The position numbers were made by a program, and so were the translations under genes. From Halioglobus maricola (GTDB lineage: Bacteria > Pseudomonadota > Gammaproteobacteria > Pseudomonadales > Halieaceae), in contig NZ_CP036422.1 in assembly GCF_009388985.1 (NCBI RefSeq), positions 4,168,501 to 4,232,500 on the forward strand: a DNA stretch of 64,000 nucleotides, given 5' to 3'. This document shows positions 32,636 through 41,555 of the stretch, one piece after another; position 1 is the stretch's first letter, and each line of letters opens with the position of its first letter. The notes beneath the pieces were generated by a model. That model did no database searches. It was not told the DNA's origin and saw only the letters and a program-made list of their open reading frames with translations.

Positions 32636-33805
32636 TTAGTCGTTCGCCCGGGATTCGAGCATCGCGACTGCCGGCAGCACTTTACCTTCAACGTATTCCA
32701 GGAAGGCGCCGCCACCGGTCGATATATATGAAACCTTATCGGCGATACCGTACTTGTCAATTGCCGCCAGGGTATCGCCGCCGCCTGCAAGAGAGAACGC
32801 ATCGGATTCAGCGATCGCCTGAGACAGGGCTTCGGTACCCGCGCCAAACTGGTCAAACTCGAAGACCCCCACGGGACCATTCCAGAGAATGGTGCCGGCG
32901 GTTTTGAGGATCTCAGCAATTTCAGCGGCGGCATCGGGGCCGATATCAAAAATCATATCGTCTTCTGCGACCTCGCCAGCTGCCTTGAGTTCTGCAGCGG
33001 CGGTTTCGGAAAACTCCTTGCCAGTGACCACATCTGCAGGCACCGGGATATTGGTCTTGGCCATCAGCGCCTGGGCATTGGGGACAAGGTCGTGCTCGCA
33101 CAGGGACTTGCCCACGGGCTTGCCGGAGGCGGCGAGGAAAGTATTGGCAATGCCTCCGCCGACAATCAACTGATCGACTTTATCCGACAGTGTCTCAAGT
33201 ACCGTTAATTTAGTGGAAACCTTGGAGCCGCCCACGATCGCAACCATCGGACGCGCGGGTGCGGACAGGGCCTGCTCCAGTGCACTGAGCTCTCCCTCGA
33301 GCAGCGGACCGGCGCAAGCCACCGGGGCATATTTCGCCACGCCGTGAGTAGACGCCTGAGCGCGATGGGCGGTGCCAAAAGCGTCCATGACAAACACATC
33401 ACACAGGCCTGCATAGGCGCGCGCCAGGCCCTCGTCATCTTTCTTCTCACCGGGATTAAAGCGCACGTTTTCCAACAGCGCGACCTCACCGGCATTGAGT
33501 TCAACGCCCGACTTCCAATTCTCTATGAGGCTCACTTTTTGATTCAACAGGCCCGCCAGATGGTCCGCCACAGGTGCCATCGAAAACTGGGGTTCGAACT
33601 CACCTTCTGTGGGCCTGCCCAGGTGTGACATCAGAATAACTTTTGCCCCGGCATCCAGTGCCAACTTGATGGTAGGCAGGGCTGCGCGAATGCGCGCATC
33701 AGAAGCAACGGCCCCGTCCTTGACCGGCACATTCAGGTCTTCGCGGATCAGCACCCGCTTGCCCTTCAGGTCCAGGTCTTGCATCAATTTTACGTTCAGG
33801 GACAT
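32636..33805 (-). CDS. pgk: Phosphoglycerate kinase
   Basis: Glycolytic kinase transferring phosphate between 1,3-bisphosphoglycerate and ADP, 389 residues. Signatures: GKRVLIREDLNVPVKDG, ILMSHLGRPTEG, ALLENVRFNPGE, AIVGGSKVSTKL, ILWNGPVGVFEFDQFGAGT and GGGDTLAAI. It lies 12 bp downstream of epd in the tkt-epd-pgk-fba operon. Confidence 0.99.
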   Translation of the reverse strand: MSLNVKLMQDLDLKGKRVLIREDLNVPVKDGAVASDARIRAALPTIKLALDAGAKVILMSHLGRPTEGEFEPQFSMAPVADHLAGLLNQKVSLIENWKSGVELNAGEVALLENVRFNPGEKKDDEGLARAYAGLCDVFVMDAFGTAHRAQASTHGVAKYAPVACAGPLLEGELSALEQALSAPARPMVAIVGGSKVSTKLTVLETLSDKVDQLIVGGGIANTFLAASGKPVGKSLCEHDLVPNAQALMAKTNIPVPADVVTGKEFSETAAAELKAAGEVAEDDMIFDIGPDAAAEIAEILKTAGTILWNGPVGVFEFDQFGAGTEALSQAIAESDAFSLAGGGDTLAAIDKYGIADKVSYISTGGGAFLEYVEGKVLPAVAMLESRAND

Positions 33806-33817
33806 AGGGTAGGTCTC

Positions 33818-34828
33818 CTATAAACTTGTCCAGTGAGCGGCCACGTCCAACATGCGGTTGGCATAGGCCCATTCGTTGTCAAACCAGGTAAGCACCTTCA
33901 CCAGACGCTTACCACTGACACGGGTCTGGCTGGCATCGACGATACTGGAGCGAAGGTCCTGGCTGAAATCACAGGACGCCAAAGGCTCTTCAGTATAGCC
34001 CAGCACCCCCCGAAAACGCGCTTGCGCTGCGTCATGCAAAATACGGTTTATCGCTGCCACATCCGTGTCCTGCAAGGTCTGGACTGTCAGGTCCATCGCC
34101 GAGACATTGAGTGTGGGCACCCGCAGCGCCTGGGCACTAAAGCGGCCCGTCATCTGCGGCAGGATACGCTCGACACCGCGGGCAAGTCCCGTATCAATCG
34201 GGATAATCGAGTGTGAGGCGGCTCGTGTCTTGCGCAAGTCCGTGTGGTGATACGCGTCCAGCACGGGTTGGTCATTCATCGCCGAGTGGATGGTGGTAAT
34301 GGTGCCGGTCTCGATGCCGACGCTGTCACTCAAGGCCTGGATAATCGGCACGATGCCATTGGTCGTACACGAGGCTGCCGACGCAATGCGGTGCTCAGCG
34401 CTGAGCTGCTCCTCGTTGATTCCGAAAACTACCGTCGCATCCACATCCGCCTGAGCTGGCTGGGAAAACAGCACCCGTCCAGCGCCACGAGCGAGATGTT
34501 GCTCGGCGGTAGCCCGGTCGCTAAAGGCGCCCGTGCACTCGAGCACCAGATCGATCCCGAGCTCACCCCAGGGCAGGGCATCAATCGTGTCGTGGCGCAG
34601 CAATTCGATGGGCCGGCCATCAATCGTGAGCCGGCTGTCATCACCTTCTATCGCGCCCGGGAAGCGACCGTGGGTGGAGTCGTAGCGAGTCAGGTGGGCT
34701 ACCGTGCCGGCATCGGCCAGCTCATTGATCGCCACAACCTGCAGGCACTCCTGCAGCGGGCTCTGCTGCAGGGCCCGTAAAACACAGCGACCGATGCGGC
34801 CGTAGCCATTGATCGCCAGACGGATCAT
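33818..34828 (-). CDS. epd: Erythrose-4-phosphate dehydrogenase
   Basis: A GAPDH-family enzyme of 336 residues. The N-terminal NAD site MIRLAINGYGRIGRCVLRAL, then INELADAGTVAHLTRYDSTHGRF, the catalytic Cys in SAASCTTNGIVPI and the end KVLTWFDNEWAYANRM fit Epd, which oxidises erythrose-4-phosphate for pyridoxal phosphate synthesis. Position between tkt and pgk supports Epd rather than GapA. ATG 34828 is preferred over TTG 34834. A GAPDH role as well cannot be excluded because no gapA is in the window. Confidence 0.92.
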   Translation of the reverse strand: MIRLAINGYGRIGRCVLRALQQSPLQECLQVVAINELADAGTVAHLTRYDSTHGRFPGAIEGDDSRLTIDGRPIELLRHDTIDALPWGELGIDLVLECTGAFSDRATAEQHLARGAGRVLFSQPAQADVDATVVFGINEEQLSAEHRIASAASCTTNGIVPIIQALSDSVGIETGTITTIHSAMNDQPVLDAYHHTDLRKTRAASHSIIPIDTGLARGVERILPQMTGRFSAQALRVPTLNVSAMDLTVQTLQDTDVAAINRILHDAAQARFRGVLGYTEEPLASCDFSQDLRSSIVDASQTRVSGKRLVKVLTWFDNEWAYANRMLDVAAHWTSL

Positions 34829-34843
34829 CGACAAATCCCGCTA

Positions 34844-36847
34844 TCAGTCCAACAGCACGTCTTCGACTGCGGCAACCACGTTGTCCACAGTAAACCCAAA
34901 CTCCTTGAACAGGTCGCCGGCAGGCGCAGATTCACCGAAGCTGGTCATACCTACGACACGGCCGTCCAGGCCGACAAACTTGTACCAGTAGTCAGCGTGC
35001 AGGGCCTCAACCGCGACGCGAGCAAGCACATCGGAGGGAAGCACGGCTTCGCGATACGCGGCATCCTGGGCTGCGAAGATCTCGGTACAGGGCATAGACA
35101 CCACACGTATCTGCTTGCCCGCGCTCTCCAATCGCTCGGCCGCTTCCATAGCCAGGTGGACCTCGGAACCGGTGGCAATGACGATGGCATCCGGCGTGCC
35201 CTCGCAGGCTTTGAGGACATAACCGCCGCGGGCGATGTCTGCCAGTTGGGCCGCATCGCGATCCTGGTGAGGCAAGCCCTGGCGCGAGAAGATCAGTGAG
35301 CTGGGGCCGTCCTTACGCTCTACCGCTACCTTCCAGGCTACGGCAGATTCAACGGTGTCACACGGGCGCCAGGTATTCATGTTTGGCGTGGTGCGCAGCG
35401 AGGCGACCTGCTCTACTGGCTGGTGAGTGGGGCCGTCTTCGCCAAGACCGATGGAGTCGTGGGTAAATACAAAGATGGACTGCTGCTTCATCAGCGCGGC
35501 CATGCGCACGGCATTACGCATATATTCCATGAAGACAAGGAAGGTGGCCCCATAGTTGATGAAGCCGCCGTGCAGGGCAATGCCGTTCATCATGGCAGCC
35601 ATGCCAAACTCACGCACCCCGTAGTAAAGATAATTGCCACTGGCGTCGTCCTTGCTGACACCCTTGGAGCCGCTCCAGATAGTCAGGTTGGATCCGGCGA
35701 GATCGGCAGAGCCACCCAACAGCTCCGGCAACAGTGGGCCGTATGTGTTGAGGCAGTTCTGAGAAGCCTTGCGAGACGCAACACTCGCCCCCTCTGCCTG
35801 ACACTGTGCGATGTAGGCGTCGGCTTTCTCGCTGAAATCAGCAGGCAGATCGCCCGCCAGGCGACGCTTGAGTTCCTCGGCCAGCTCAGGGTGCGCCGCT
35901 TGATAGGCTGCGTAAGATTCATTCCACGCCTGCTGCGCTGCTGCCCCTTTCTCTTTTGCATCCCAGCCGGCGTAGACTTCATCGGGAATAACGAAAGGCT
36001 CATGGGGCCAGTCGAGAGCGACACGAGTAGCCGCAATTTCATCACCACCGAGGGGCGCGCCGTGGCAGGACTCTGTGCCTTGCTTGGCGGGAGAACCCTT
36101 ACCGATAATTGTCTTGCAGCAGATCAGGGTGGGTTTGCCGGGCTCGTGACGAGCGGCCTCGATAGCTGCCTTGATCTCGGAAGAACTGTGGCCGTTTACA
36201 TCGTTGATGACCTGCCAGCCGTAGCTGCTGAAGCGGGCCGGGGTATCATCGGTAAACCAACCCTCGACTTCACCGTCGATAGAGATGCCATTGTCATCGT
36301 AGAACGCGATCAGCTTGCCCAGGCCCAGGGTGCCGGCCAGCGAGCATACCTCGTGGGAGATGCCTTCCATCAGGCAGCCATCGCCGAGGAATGTATAGGT
36401 GTGGTGATCGATGATCTCATGGCCATCGCGATTGAACTGGGCGGCGAGAATTTTCTCCGCCGCGGCCATGCCAATAGCGTTGGCGATACCCTGCCCCAGC
36501 GGGCCGGTAGTCGTTTCCACGCCGGGCGTGTAGCCGTATTCCGGGTGCCCCGGGGTTTTACTGTGTAGCTGGCGAAAGTTCTGGATCTCTTCTATCGGCA
36601 GCGCGTAACCAGTGAGGTGCAGCAGGGAGTAGATGAGCATGGAGCCGTGACCGTTGGACAGCACAAAGCGATCGCGATTGGCCCACTCCGGATCGGCAGG
36701 GTTGTGCACCATGTAGTCGTTCCACAGCACCTCCGCGATATCGGCCATACCCATGGGAGCGCCAGGGTGGCCGGAATTGGCCTTCTGGACCGCGTCCATG
36801 GACAGGGCGCGGATAGCATTGGCGAGTTCAGTTCGAGAGGAAGACAT
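34844..36847 (-). CDS. tkt: Transketolase
   Basis: Thiamine-diphosphate enzyme of the pentose-phosphate pathway. ATG 36847 (MSSSRTELANAIRALSMDAVQKANSGHPGAPMG) matches the family; the longer frame to 36964 runs into the promoter region. The 667 residues include the ThDP motif GDGCLMEGISHEV through to FYDDNGISIDG, the pyrimidine-domain FTHDSIGLGEDGPTHQPVEQ and the end SFGESAPAGDLFKEFGFT. It heads the tkt-epd-pgk-fba operon and is divergent from sahR; the shared 193-bp region holds two operator-like palindromes. Confidence 0.98.
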   Translation of the reverse strand: MSSSRTELANAIRALSMDAVQKANSGHPGAPMGMADIAEVLWNDYMVHNPADPEWANRDRFVLSNGHGSMLIYSLLHLTGYALPIEEIQNFRQLHSKTPGHPEYGYTPGVETTTGPLGQGIANAIGMAAAEKILAAQFNRDGHEIIDHHTYTFLGDGCLMEGISHEVCSLAGTLGLGKLIAFYDDNGISIDGEVEGWFTDDTPARFSSYGWQVINDVNGHSSSEIKAAIEAARHEPGKPTLICCKTIIGKGSPAKQGTESCHGAPLGGDEIAATRVALDWPHEPFVIPDEVYAGWDAKEKGAAAQQAWNESYAAYQAAHPELAEELKRRLAGDLPADFSEKADAYIAQCQAEGASVASRKASQNCLNTYGPLLPELLGGSADLAGSNLTIWSGSKGVSKDDASGNYLYYGVREFGMAAMMNGIALHGGFINYGATFLVFMEYMRNAVRMAALMKQQSIFVFTHDSIGLGEDGPTHQPVEQVASLRTTPNMNTWRPCDTVESAVAWKVAVERKDGPSSLIFSRQGLPHQDRDAAQLADIARGGYVLKACEGTPDAIVIATGSEVHLAMEAAERLESAGKQIRVVSMPCTEIFAAQDAAYREAVLPSDVLARVAVEALHADYWYKFVGLDGRVVGMTSFGESAPAGDLFKEFGFTVDNVVAAVEDVLLD

Positions 36848-36957
36848 CGGTATCTCCGTGTTGGCGGGTGGGGCCGGATTTAAAAGGGCCGCCATTTTCG
36901 CGTAACAGGGCCCGAACAGCAACGAAAATTCCCGCCAGAAGGCCCGCCAATGCTGCC

Positions 36958-36977
36958 ATATCAATATATTTCGATGC
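36958..36977. promoter_or_regulatory. Second, imperfect SahR-type operator
   Basis: ATATCAAT (36958-36965), 4-bp spacer, TTCGATGC (36970-36977). It has the 8-4-8 layout of the perfect palindrome, with centres 33 bp apart, about three helical turns. It lies between the two sites facing tkt and sahR. Confidence 0.5.
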
Positions 36978-36990
36978 CAACATTTGGGCT

Positions 36991-37010
36991 ATATCAAATT
37001 ATTTTGATAT
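36991..37010. promoter_or_regulatory. SahR-type operator (perfect palindrome)
   Basis: ATATCAAA (36991-36998), TTAT, TTTGATAT (37003-37010): a perfect 8-bp inverted repeat typical of ArsR-family operators. Its right half contains the -35 element of the sahR promoter, so binding would block RNA polymerase. SahR is known to control SAM-cycle genes in proteobacteria; assignment of this site to it is inference. Confidence 0.75.
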
Positions 37011-37032
37011 ACATTGATTTCCCTGCTAGAAT
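37004..37032 (+). promoter_or_regulatory. Promoter of the sahR-metK-ahcY-metF operon
   Basis: -35 TTGATA (37004-37009), 17-bp spacer, -10 TAGAAT (37027-37032). Transcription should begin near 37039, only one or two bases before ATG 37041, so the message is probably leaderless; no ribosome-binding site is visible before that ATG. Confidence 0.7.
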
Positions 37033-37040
37033 CCCGCGCC

Positions 37041-38033
37041 ATGTCATCCGTCGAAGAAGCCGTCTCCAGCCCGGGCACAGCCCTGGCCAACGATCTGGCA
37101 GCGCTGTGCAAAGCCAGCGCTGACCCGTTGCGCCTGCAGGTTTTGCGTGTTCTGCGAGAGGATTCTTTCGGTGTCTCCGAACTCTGCAGCATCTTCGAGA
37201 TACGCCAACCTGCATTGAGCCATCACCTCAAGGTGCTTGCCAGCGCAGGCCTTGTAGCGACCCGCCGCGAAGGAAACGCCATCTTTTACCGCCGCGCGCA
37301 GTTGAGCCAGCGCCCTGAGCTGGAGACGCTGCAAATCGCTCTGTTCGGCACCGTTGACCAGATCGAACTACCCGCCGCAACCCAGCAGGCCCTGACCACA
37401 CTGCATGCGCAACGCGAGGCCAACTCGCGCAACTTCTTTCGCGACAACGCGCAGAAGTTCCGCCAACAGCAGGATCTGATTGCCAGCTATGAACAATATG
37501 CCGGCACCGTCGCGGAAGTATTGCGCAACGCCCCGCTGGAGAAGCGCGGCACCGCACTGGAAGTGGGGCCCGGTGATGGCAGCTTCCTGCTCGAGCTCGC
37601 CCCCCAGTTCGAGCGCGTTATCGCCCTCGACATCGAAGCGATAATGTTGGAGCAGGCCAAACAGAAAACCACGGAGGCAGGCGCCAGCAATATCGAATTT
37701 GTTCACGGCGACACCGGCAGTGATGAGCTGCAGCCGCTACAGGCAGACTGCGTCGTTATCAATATGGTGCTTCATCACACCCCCGACCCCGGTCAGATCC
37801 TCAGTGATGTAGCAAGCCACCTCGCGCCCGGCGGGGTCGTACTGGTGACTGACCTTTGCGCCCACGATCAGGGATGGGCGCGCGAGAATTGCGGCGATCT
37901 GTGGCTGGGCTTTGACCCGGCACAGCTCACCGGGTGGGCGGCGAGCGCCGGACTCACAGACTTAAACAGTGCCTATCTGGCGCAACGCAATGGATTTCAA
38001 GTACAGGTGCGCCTCTTCGGCCACCCTGGATAA
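37041..38033 (+). CDS. sahR: ArsR-family regulator with SAM methyltransferase-like domain, SahR type
   Basis: A 330-residue fusion. Residues 15-95 are an ArsR/SmtB winged helix (LCKASADPLRLQVLRVL, SIFEIRQPALSHHLKVLASAGLV, RREGNAIFYRR). The rest is a Rossmann methyltransferase fold (ALEVGPGDGSFLLELAPQF, VIALDIEAIMLEQA, DCVVINMVLHHTPDPGQIL). The SahR family senses S-adenosylhomocysteine and represses SAM-recycling genes, which are exactly the next three here. The residues of a working methyltransferase seem kept, so it may bind SAM/SAH as ligand only or still methylate; the sequence does not decide. The start at 37041 has no Shine-Dalgarno; a TTG at 37014 in frame is the alternative. Confidence 0.88.
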   Translation: MSSVEEAVSSPGTALANDLAALCKASADPLRLQVLRVLREDSFGVSELCSIFEIRQPALSHHLKVLASAGLVATRREGNAIFYRRAQLSQRPELETLQIALFGTVDQIELPAATQQALTTLHAQREANSRNFFRDNAQKFRQQQDLIASYEQYAGTVAEVLRNAPLEKRGTALEVGPGDGSFLLELAPQFERVIALDIEAIMLEQAKQKTTEAGASNIEFVHGDTGSDELQPLQADCVVINMVLHHTPDPGQILSDVASHLAPGGVVLVTDLCAHDQGWARENCGDLWLGFDPAQLTGWAASAGLTDLNSAYLAQRNGFQVQVRLFGHPG

Positions 38034-38054
38034 TTACGTAAGAAGGAAACACCT

Positions 38055-39215
38055 ATGAGTGAGTACAATATTTTCACGTCGGAATCGGTTTCTGAAGGCC
38101 ACCCCGACAAGATGGCGGATCAGATATCTGACGCCATCCTCGACGCCATCCTGGCGGACGACAAGCACGCTCGCGTCGCGGTCGAAACCATGGTCAAAAC
38201 CGGCATGGCGGTCGTTGCTGGTGAAGTGACTACCTCTACCTATGTGGATCTCGAAGACGTTGTTCGCCAGGTCATTCTGGATATCGGTTACGACAGCTCA
38301 GACGTGGGCTTCGACGGCGCCTCTTGCGCCGTGCTCAACGCCATTGGCAAGCAGTCCCACGATATCGCCATCGGTGTCAACGAAGGTGAAGGTGCCCACG
38401 AAGAACAAGGCGCTGGCGACCAGGGTCTGATGTTCGGCTACGCCACCAGGGAAACCCCGGTGCTGATGCCTGCACCCATCTACTACTCTCACCGCATGGT
38501 GGAAAAACAGGCCCAGCTGCGCAAAGAGGGTGTTCTGCCCTGGCTGCGCCCCGACGCCAAGAGCCAGGTAACACTGCGCTATGAAAATGGCGTACCCGTC
38601 GCCATCGATGCGGTGGTGCTGTCTACCCAGCACGATCCAGACATCAGCCAGAAAGATATCCACGAAGCGGTAATGGACCTGATCGTCAAGGAAACCCTGC
38701 CCGCTGAGTGGCTGCACGCCGACACCAAGTACCACATCAACCCTACCGGCCAATTCATCATTGGCGGTCCGGTTGGCGACTGCGGCCTGACCGGCCGCAA
38801 GATCATCGTAGACACCTACGGCGGCATGGCCCGCCACGGCGGTGGCGCATTCTCCGGCAAGGATCCGTCAAAAGTTGATCGCTCTGCCGCTTACGCTGGT
38901 CGCTACGTGGCCAAAAACATTGTCGCGGCCGGCCTGGCCGACCGCTGCGAAATCCAGGTGTCCTACGCGATCGGCGTAGCAGAACCCACATCCGTTTCGG
39001 TGAACAGCTTCGGCACCGGCAAAGTCAGCGACGAGAAAATCTCCGAGCTGGTCGGCGAGCACTTCGACCTGCGCGCCAAGGGCCTGGTCGACATGCTGGA
39101 CCTGAAACGCCCGATCTACCGCAAGACAGCCGCCTACGGCCACTTCGGCCGCGAAGACGCGGATTTCACCTGGGAAGCAACTGACAAAGCTGACGCGCTA
39201 AAAGCCGCACTGTAA
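38055..39215 (+). CDS. metK: S-adenosylmethionine synthetase
   Basis: Makes SAM from methionine and ATP; 386 residues. Signatures: FTSESVSEGHPDKMADQISDA, GAGDQGLMFGYA, HADTKYHINPTGQF, GLTGRKIIVDTYGG and GGGAFSGKDPSKVDRSAAY. Preceded by an AAGGAA ribosome-binding site 21 bp after sahR. Second gene of the SAM-cycle operon and a likely SahR target. Confidence 0.99.
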   Translation: MSEYNIFTSESVSEGHPDKMADQISDAILDAILADDKHARVAVETMVKTGMAVVAGEVTTSTYVDLEDVVRQVILDIGYDSSDVGFDGASCAVLNAIGKQSHDIAIGVNEGEGAHEEQGAGDQGLMFGYATRETPVLMPAPIYYSHRMVEKQAQLRKEGVLPWLRPDAKSQVTLRYENGVPVAIDAVVLSTQHDPDISQKDIHEAVMDLIVKETLPAEWLHADTKYHINPTGQFIIGGPVGDCGLTGRKIIVDTYGGMARHGGGAFSGKDPSKVDRSAAYAGRYVAKNIVAAGLADRCEIQVSYAIGVAEPTSVSVNSFGTGKVSDEKISELVGEHFDLRAKGLVDMLDLKRPIYRKTAAYGHFGREDADFTWEATDKADALKAAL

Positions 39216-39230
39216 TTAAAGGAGCACATT

Positions 39231-40622
39231 ATGAGCACTGCAGAAAAAATCGAAACCACAGCCGACTACAAAGTCGCCGACATCTCACTGGCCGATTGGG
39301 GCCGCAAAGAGCTGGACATCGCCGAGGGCGAAATGCCCGCGCTGATGGCCCTGCGCGCCAAGTATTCAGAGAGCAAGCCGCTCGCTGGCGCGAAGATTCT
39401 GGGTTGTATCCATATGACCATCCAGACTGGCGTTCTGATCGAGACACTGACCGCCCTGGGCGCCGAAGTGCGCTGGTCTTCCTGCAACATCTTCTCTACC
39501 CAGGACCACGCTGCTGCAGCCATCGCTGCCGCCGGTGTTCCCGTGTTCGCCTGGAAAGGTGAGACTGAAGACGAGTACGACTGGTGTCTGGAGCAAACCA
39601 TCCTCAAGGATGGCCAGCCCTGGGACGCCAACATGATATTGGACGATGGCGGCGACCTGACCGCCATGCTGCATGAAAAGTACAGCACCATGCTGGACAC
39701 GATTCACGGCATCACCGAAGAAACCACGACCGGCGTACACCGTCTGCAGGAAATGCTGGAAGCCGGCACCCTGAAAGTGCCCGCAGTCAACGTGAACGAC
39801 TCTGTCACGAAGTCCAAGAACGACAACAAGTATGGCTGTCGCCACTCTCTGAACGACTCTATCAAGCGCGGCACAGACCACCTGCTCGCTGGCAAGAAAG
39901 CGCTGGTTATCGGCTACGGCGACGTGGGCAAGGGTTCCGCCCAGTCGCTGAATCAGGAAGGCATGATTGTTAAGGTCGCGGAAATTGATCCCATCTGCGC
40001 CATGCAGGCCTGCATGGACGGCTTTGAAGTTGTTTCCCCTTACCTCAACGGTATCAACCTGAGCAACGACGAGTGCATCGACACCGCACTGCTGGGTAAC
40101 ACCGACCTGGTGGTGACCACTACAGGTAACTACAACGTGTGCGACGAGTACATGCTGCGCGCCCTGAAGAACGGCGCGGTTGTATGCAACATCGGCCACT
40201 TCGATAACGAAATCGACACGGCCTACATGCGTCGTAACTGGGAGTGGGAAGAAGTTAAGCCACAGGTACACAAGATCTACCGCGACCAGGCAGCCAACGA
40301 TCACCTGATCCTGCTGTCCGAAGGCCGCCTGGTAAACCTGGGGAACGCCACCGGTCACCCCTCACGCATCATGGACGGTTCTTTCGCCAACCAGGTATTG
40401 GCCCAAATCTACCTGTACGAGCGCAAGTTCGCCGATCTCGAGCCAGAGATGAAGCCCGCCGCCCTGGCAGTAGAAGTGCTGCCCAAGAAGCTGGACGAAG
40501 AAGTTGCGGCCCACATGATTGGCGGTTTCGGTGCGGTACTGACTAAACTGACCTCCGAGCAGGCTGAGTACATCAACGTCAATGTCGAGGGCCCCTTCAA
40601 GCCCGAGGCCTACAAGTACTAA
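39231..40622 (+). CDS. ahcY: S-adenosylhomocysteine hydrolase
   Basis: NAD-dependent enzyme splitting SAH into adenosine and homocysteine; 463 residues, the long proteobacterial form. Substrate-binding HMTIQTGVLIETL and DDGGDLT, then NVNDSVTKSKNDNKYG, NAD-binding ALVIGYGDVGKGSAQSL, NIGHFDNEID and the C-terminal PEAYKY. With metK and metF it closes the methyl cycle encoded in this operon. Confidence 0.99.
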   Translation: MSTAEKIETTADYKVADISLADWGRKELDIAEGEMPALMALRAKYSESKPLAGAKILGCIHMTIQTGVLIETLTALGAEVRWSSCNIFSTQDHAAAAIAAAGVPVFAWKGETEDEYDWCLEQTILKDGQPWDANMILDDGGDLTAMLHEKYSTMLDTIHGITEETTTGVHRLQEMLEAGTLKVPAVNVNDSVTKSKNDNKYGCRHSLNDSIKRGTDHLLAGKKALVIGYGDVGKGSAQSLNQEGMIVKVAEIDPICAMQACMDGFEVVSPYLNGINLSNDECIDTALLGNTDLVVTTTGNYNVCDEYMLRALKNGAVVCNIGHFDNEIDTAYMRRNWEWEEVKPQVHKIYRDQAANDHLILLSEGRLVNLGNATGHPSRIMDGSFANQVLAQIYLYERKFADLEPEMKPAALAVEVLPKKLDEEVAAHMIGGFGAVLTKLTSEQAEYINVNVEGPFKPEAYKY

Positions 40623-40642
40623 GCGGTACATAAGGAGACACT

Positions 40643-41476
40643 GTGGCCAAGCCAAGAATCAGCTTTGAATACTTCCCGCCGAAAACCGATACGGGCAAGG
40701 ACAAGCTGCTGAGCGAGACCACCCCGGCGCTAAACGAGTTGAACCCTGAGTTCTTCTCGGTGACCTACGGCGCCGGCGGGACCACCCGGGACACAACCCT
40801 GGGTGTGGTCTCAACCATGCGCGAGGCAGGCATTGACGTCGCACCCCACATTAGCTTCGGCGGGGACGACGAGGACACCATGGCGGAGTTGCTGCAGACC
40901 TACAAGGAACGCGGCATCAAACGTCTGGTAGCTTTGCGCGGTGACATGCCTTCGGGCATGGGCGCCGCAATGCAGCTGGTGTACGCCAATGAACTGGTGG
41001 AATTTGTCCGGGACAAAACCGGCGATCACTTCAATATCGAAGTGGCCGCCTACCCGGAGATTCACCCCGAGTCCAAGAACTATGACAGCGATGTGCAGTT
41101 CCTGAAAAAGAAGCTGGATGCCGGCGCCAACAGCGCCATCACCCAATACTTCTACAATGTGGAAGCGTACTTCTATTATCTGGACCAGTGCATGGCGGCG
41201 GGTATCGACAAGCCCATCTATGCCGGCATCATGCCGATTACCAACTACCAGAATCTGGCGCGTTTTTCCCGCAACTGCGGCGCAGAAATTCCCCGCTGGA
41301 TCTGCCAGAAGATGGAGGGCTATGGTGATGATCAGGAGTCTATTCGTCAGTTTGGCCTGGAAGTCGTCACCCAGCTGTGCCAAACCCTGATGGACTCAGG
41401 CTGCCCCGGCATTCATTTCTACACCATGAACCAGGTTGAGCCCACCCGGGCGATTTACAACAGCCTGGGACTTTAA
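40643..41476 (+). CDS. metF: 5,10-methylenetetrahydrofolate reductase
   Basis: FAD enzyme that makes 5-methyl-THF for methionine synthase; 277 residues with a GTG start preceded by AAGGAG. Family signatures: ISFEYFPPKTDTGKDKL, FFSVTYGAGGTTRD, LVALRGDMPSGMG, AAYPEIHPES, ITQYFYNVEAYF and PGIHFYTMNQ. Last gene of the sahR operon, followed by a GC-rich hairpin. Confidence 0.98.
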   Translation: MAKPRISFEYFPPKTDTGKDKLLSETTPALNELNPEFFSVTYGAGGTTRDTTLGVVSTMREAGIDVAPHISFGGDDEDTMAELLQTYKERGIKRLVALRGDMPSGMGAAMQLVYANELVEFVRDKTGDHFNIEVAAYPEIHPESKNYDSDVQFLKKKLDAGANSAITQYFYNVEAYFYYLDQCMAAGIDKPIYAGIMPITNYQNLARFSRNCGAEIPRWICQKMEGYGDDQESIRQFGLEVVTQLCQTLMDSGCPGIHFYTMNQVEPTRAIYNSLGL

Positions 41477-41490
41477 GCAGCAGACCCCAT

Positions 41491-41512
41491 GGGCACGGCC
41501 TTGGCCGTGCCC
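41491..41512 (+). terminator. Hairpin after metF
   Basis: GGGCACGGC, short loop, GCCGTGCCC, 14 bp after the metF stop. The T-rich tail (ACTTTCAC) is weak, so termination may be partial. Confidence 0.55.
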
Positions 41513-41555
41513 ACTTTCACGTCTTCTCCCTCACGATTTGTAGTAGCATGCGCCA

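Noticed and set aside
35423..36568. 381-residue + strand frame opposite tkt
   Set aside because: Antisense to the conserved transketolase reading frame; GC-rich genomes often keep such frames open. No ribosome-binding site or family motif.
38034..38054. SAM or SAH riboswitch before metK
   Set aside because: Only 21 bp separate sahR and metK, too short for any known SAM or SAH riboswitch; control is better explained by the palindromes before sahR.
39366..40358. 330-residue - strand frame opposite ahcY
   Set aside because: Antisense shadow of a highly conserved gene; its composition (Val/His rich) is typical of such shadows.
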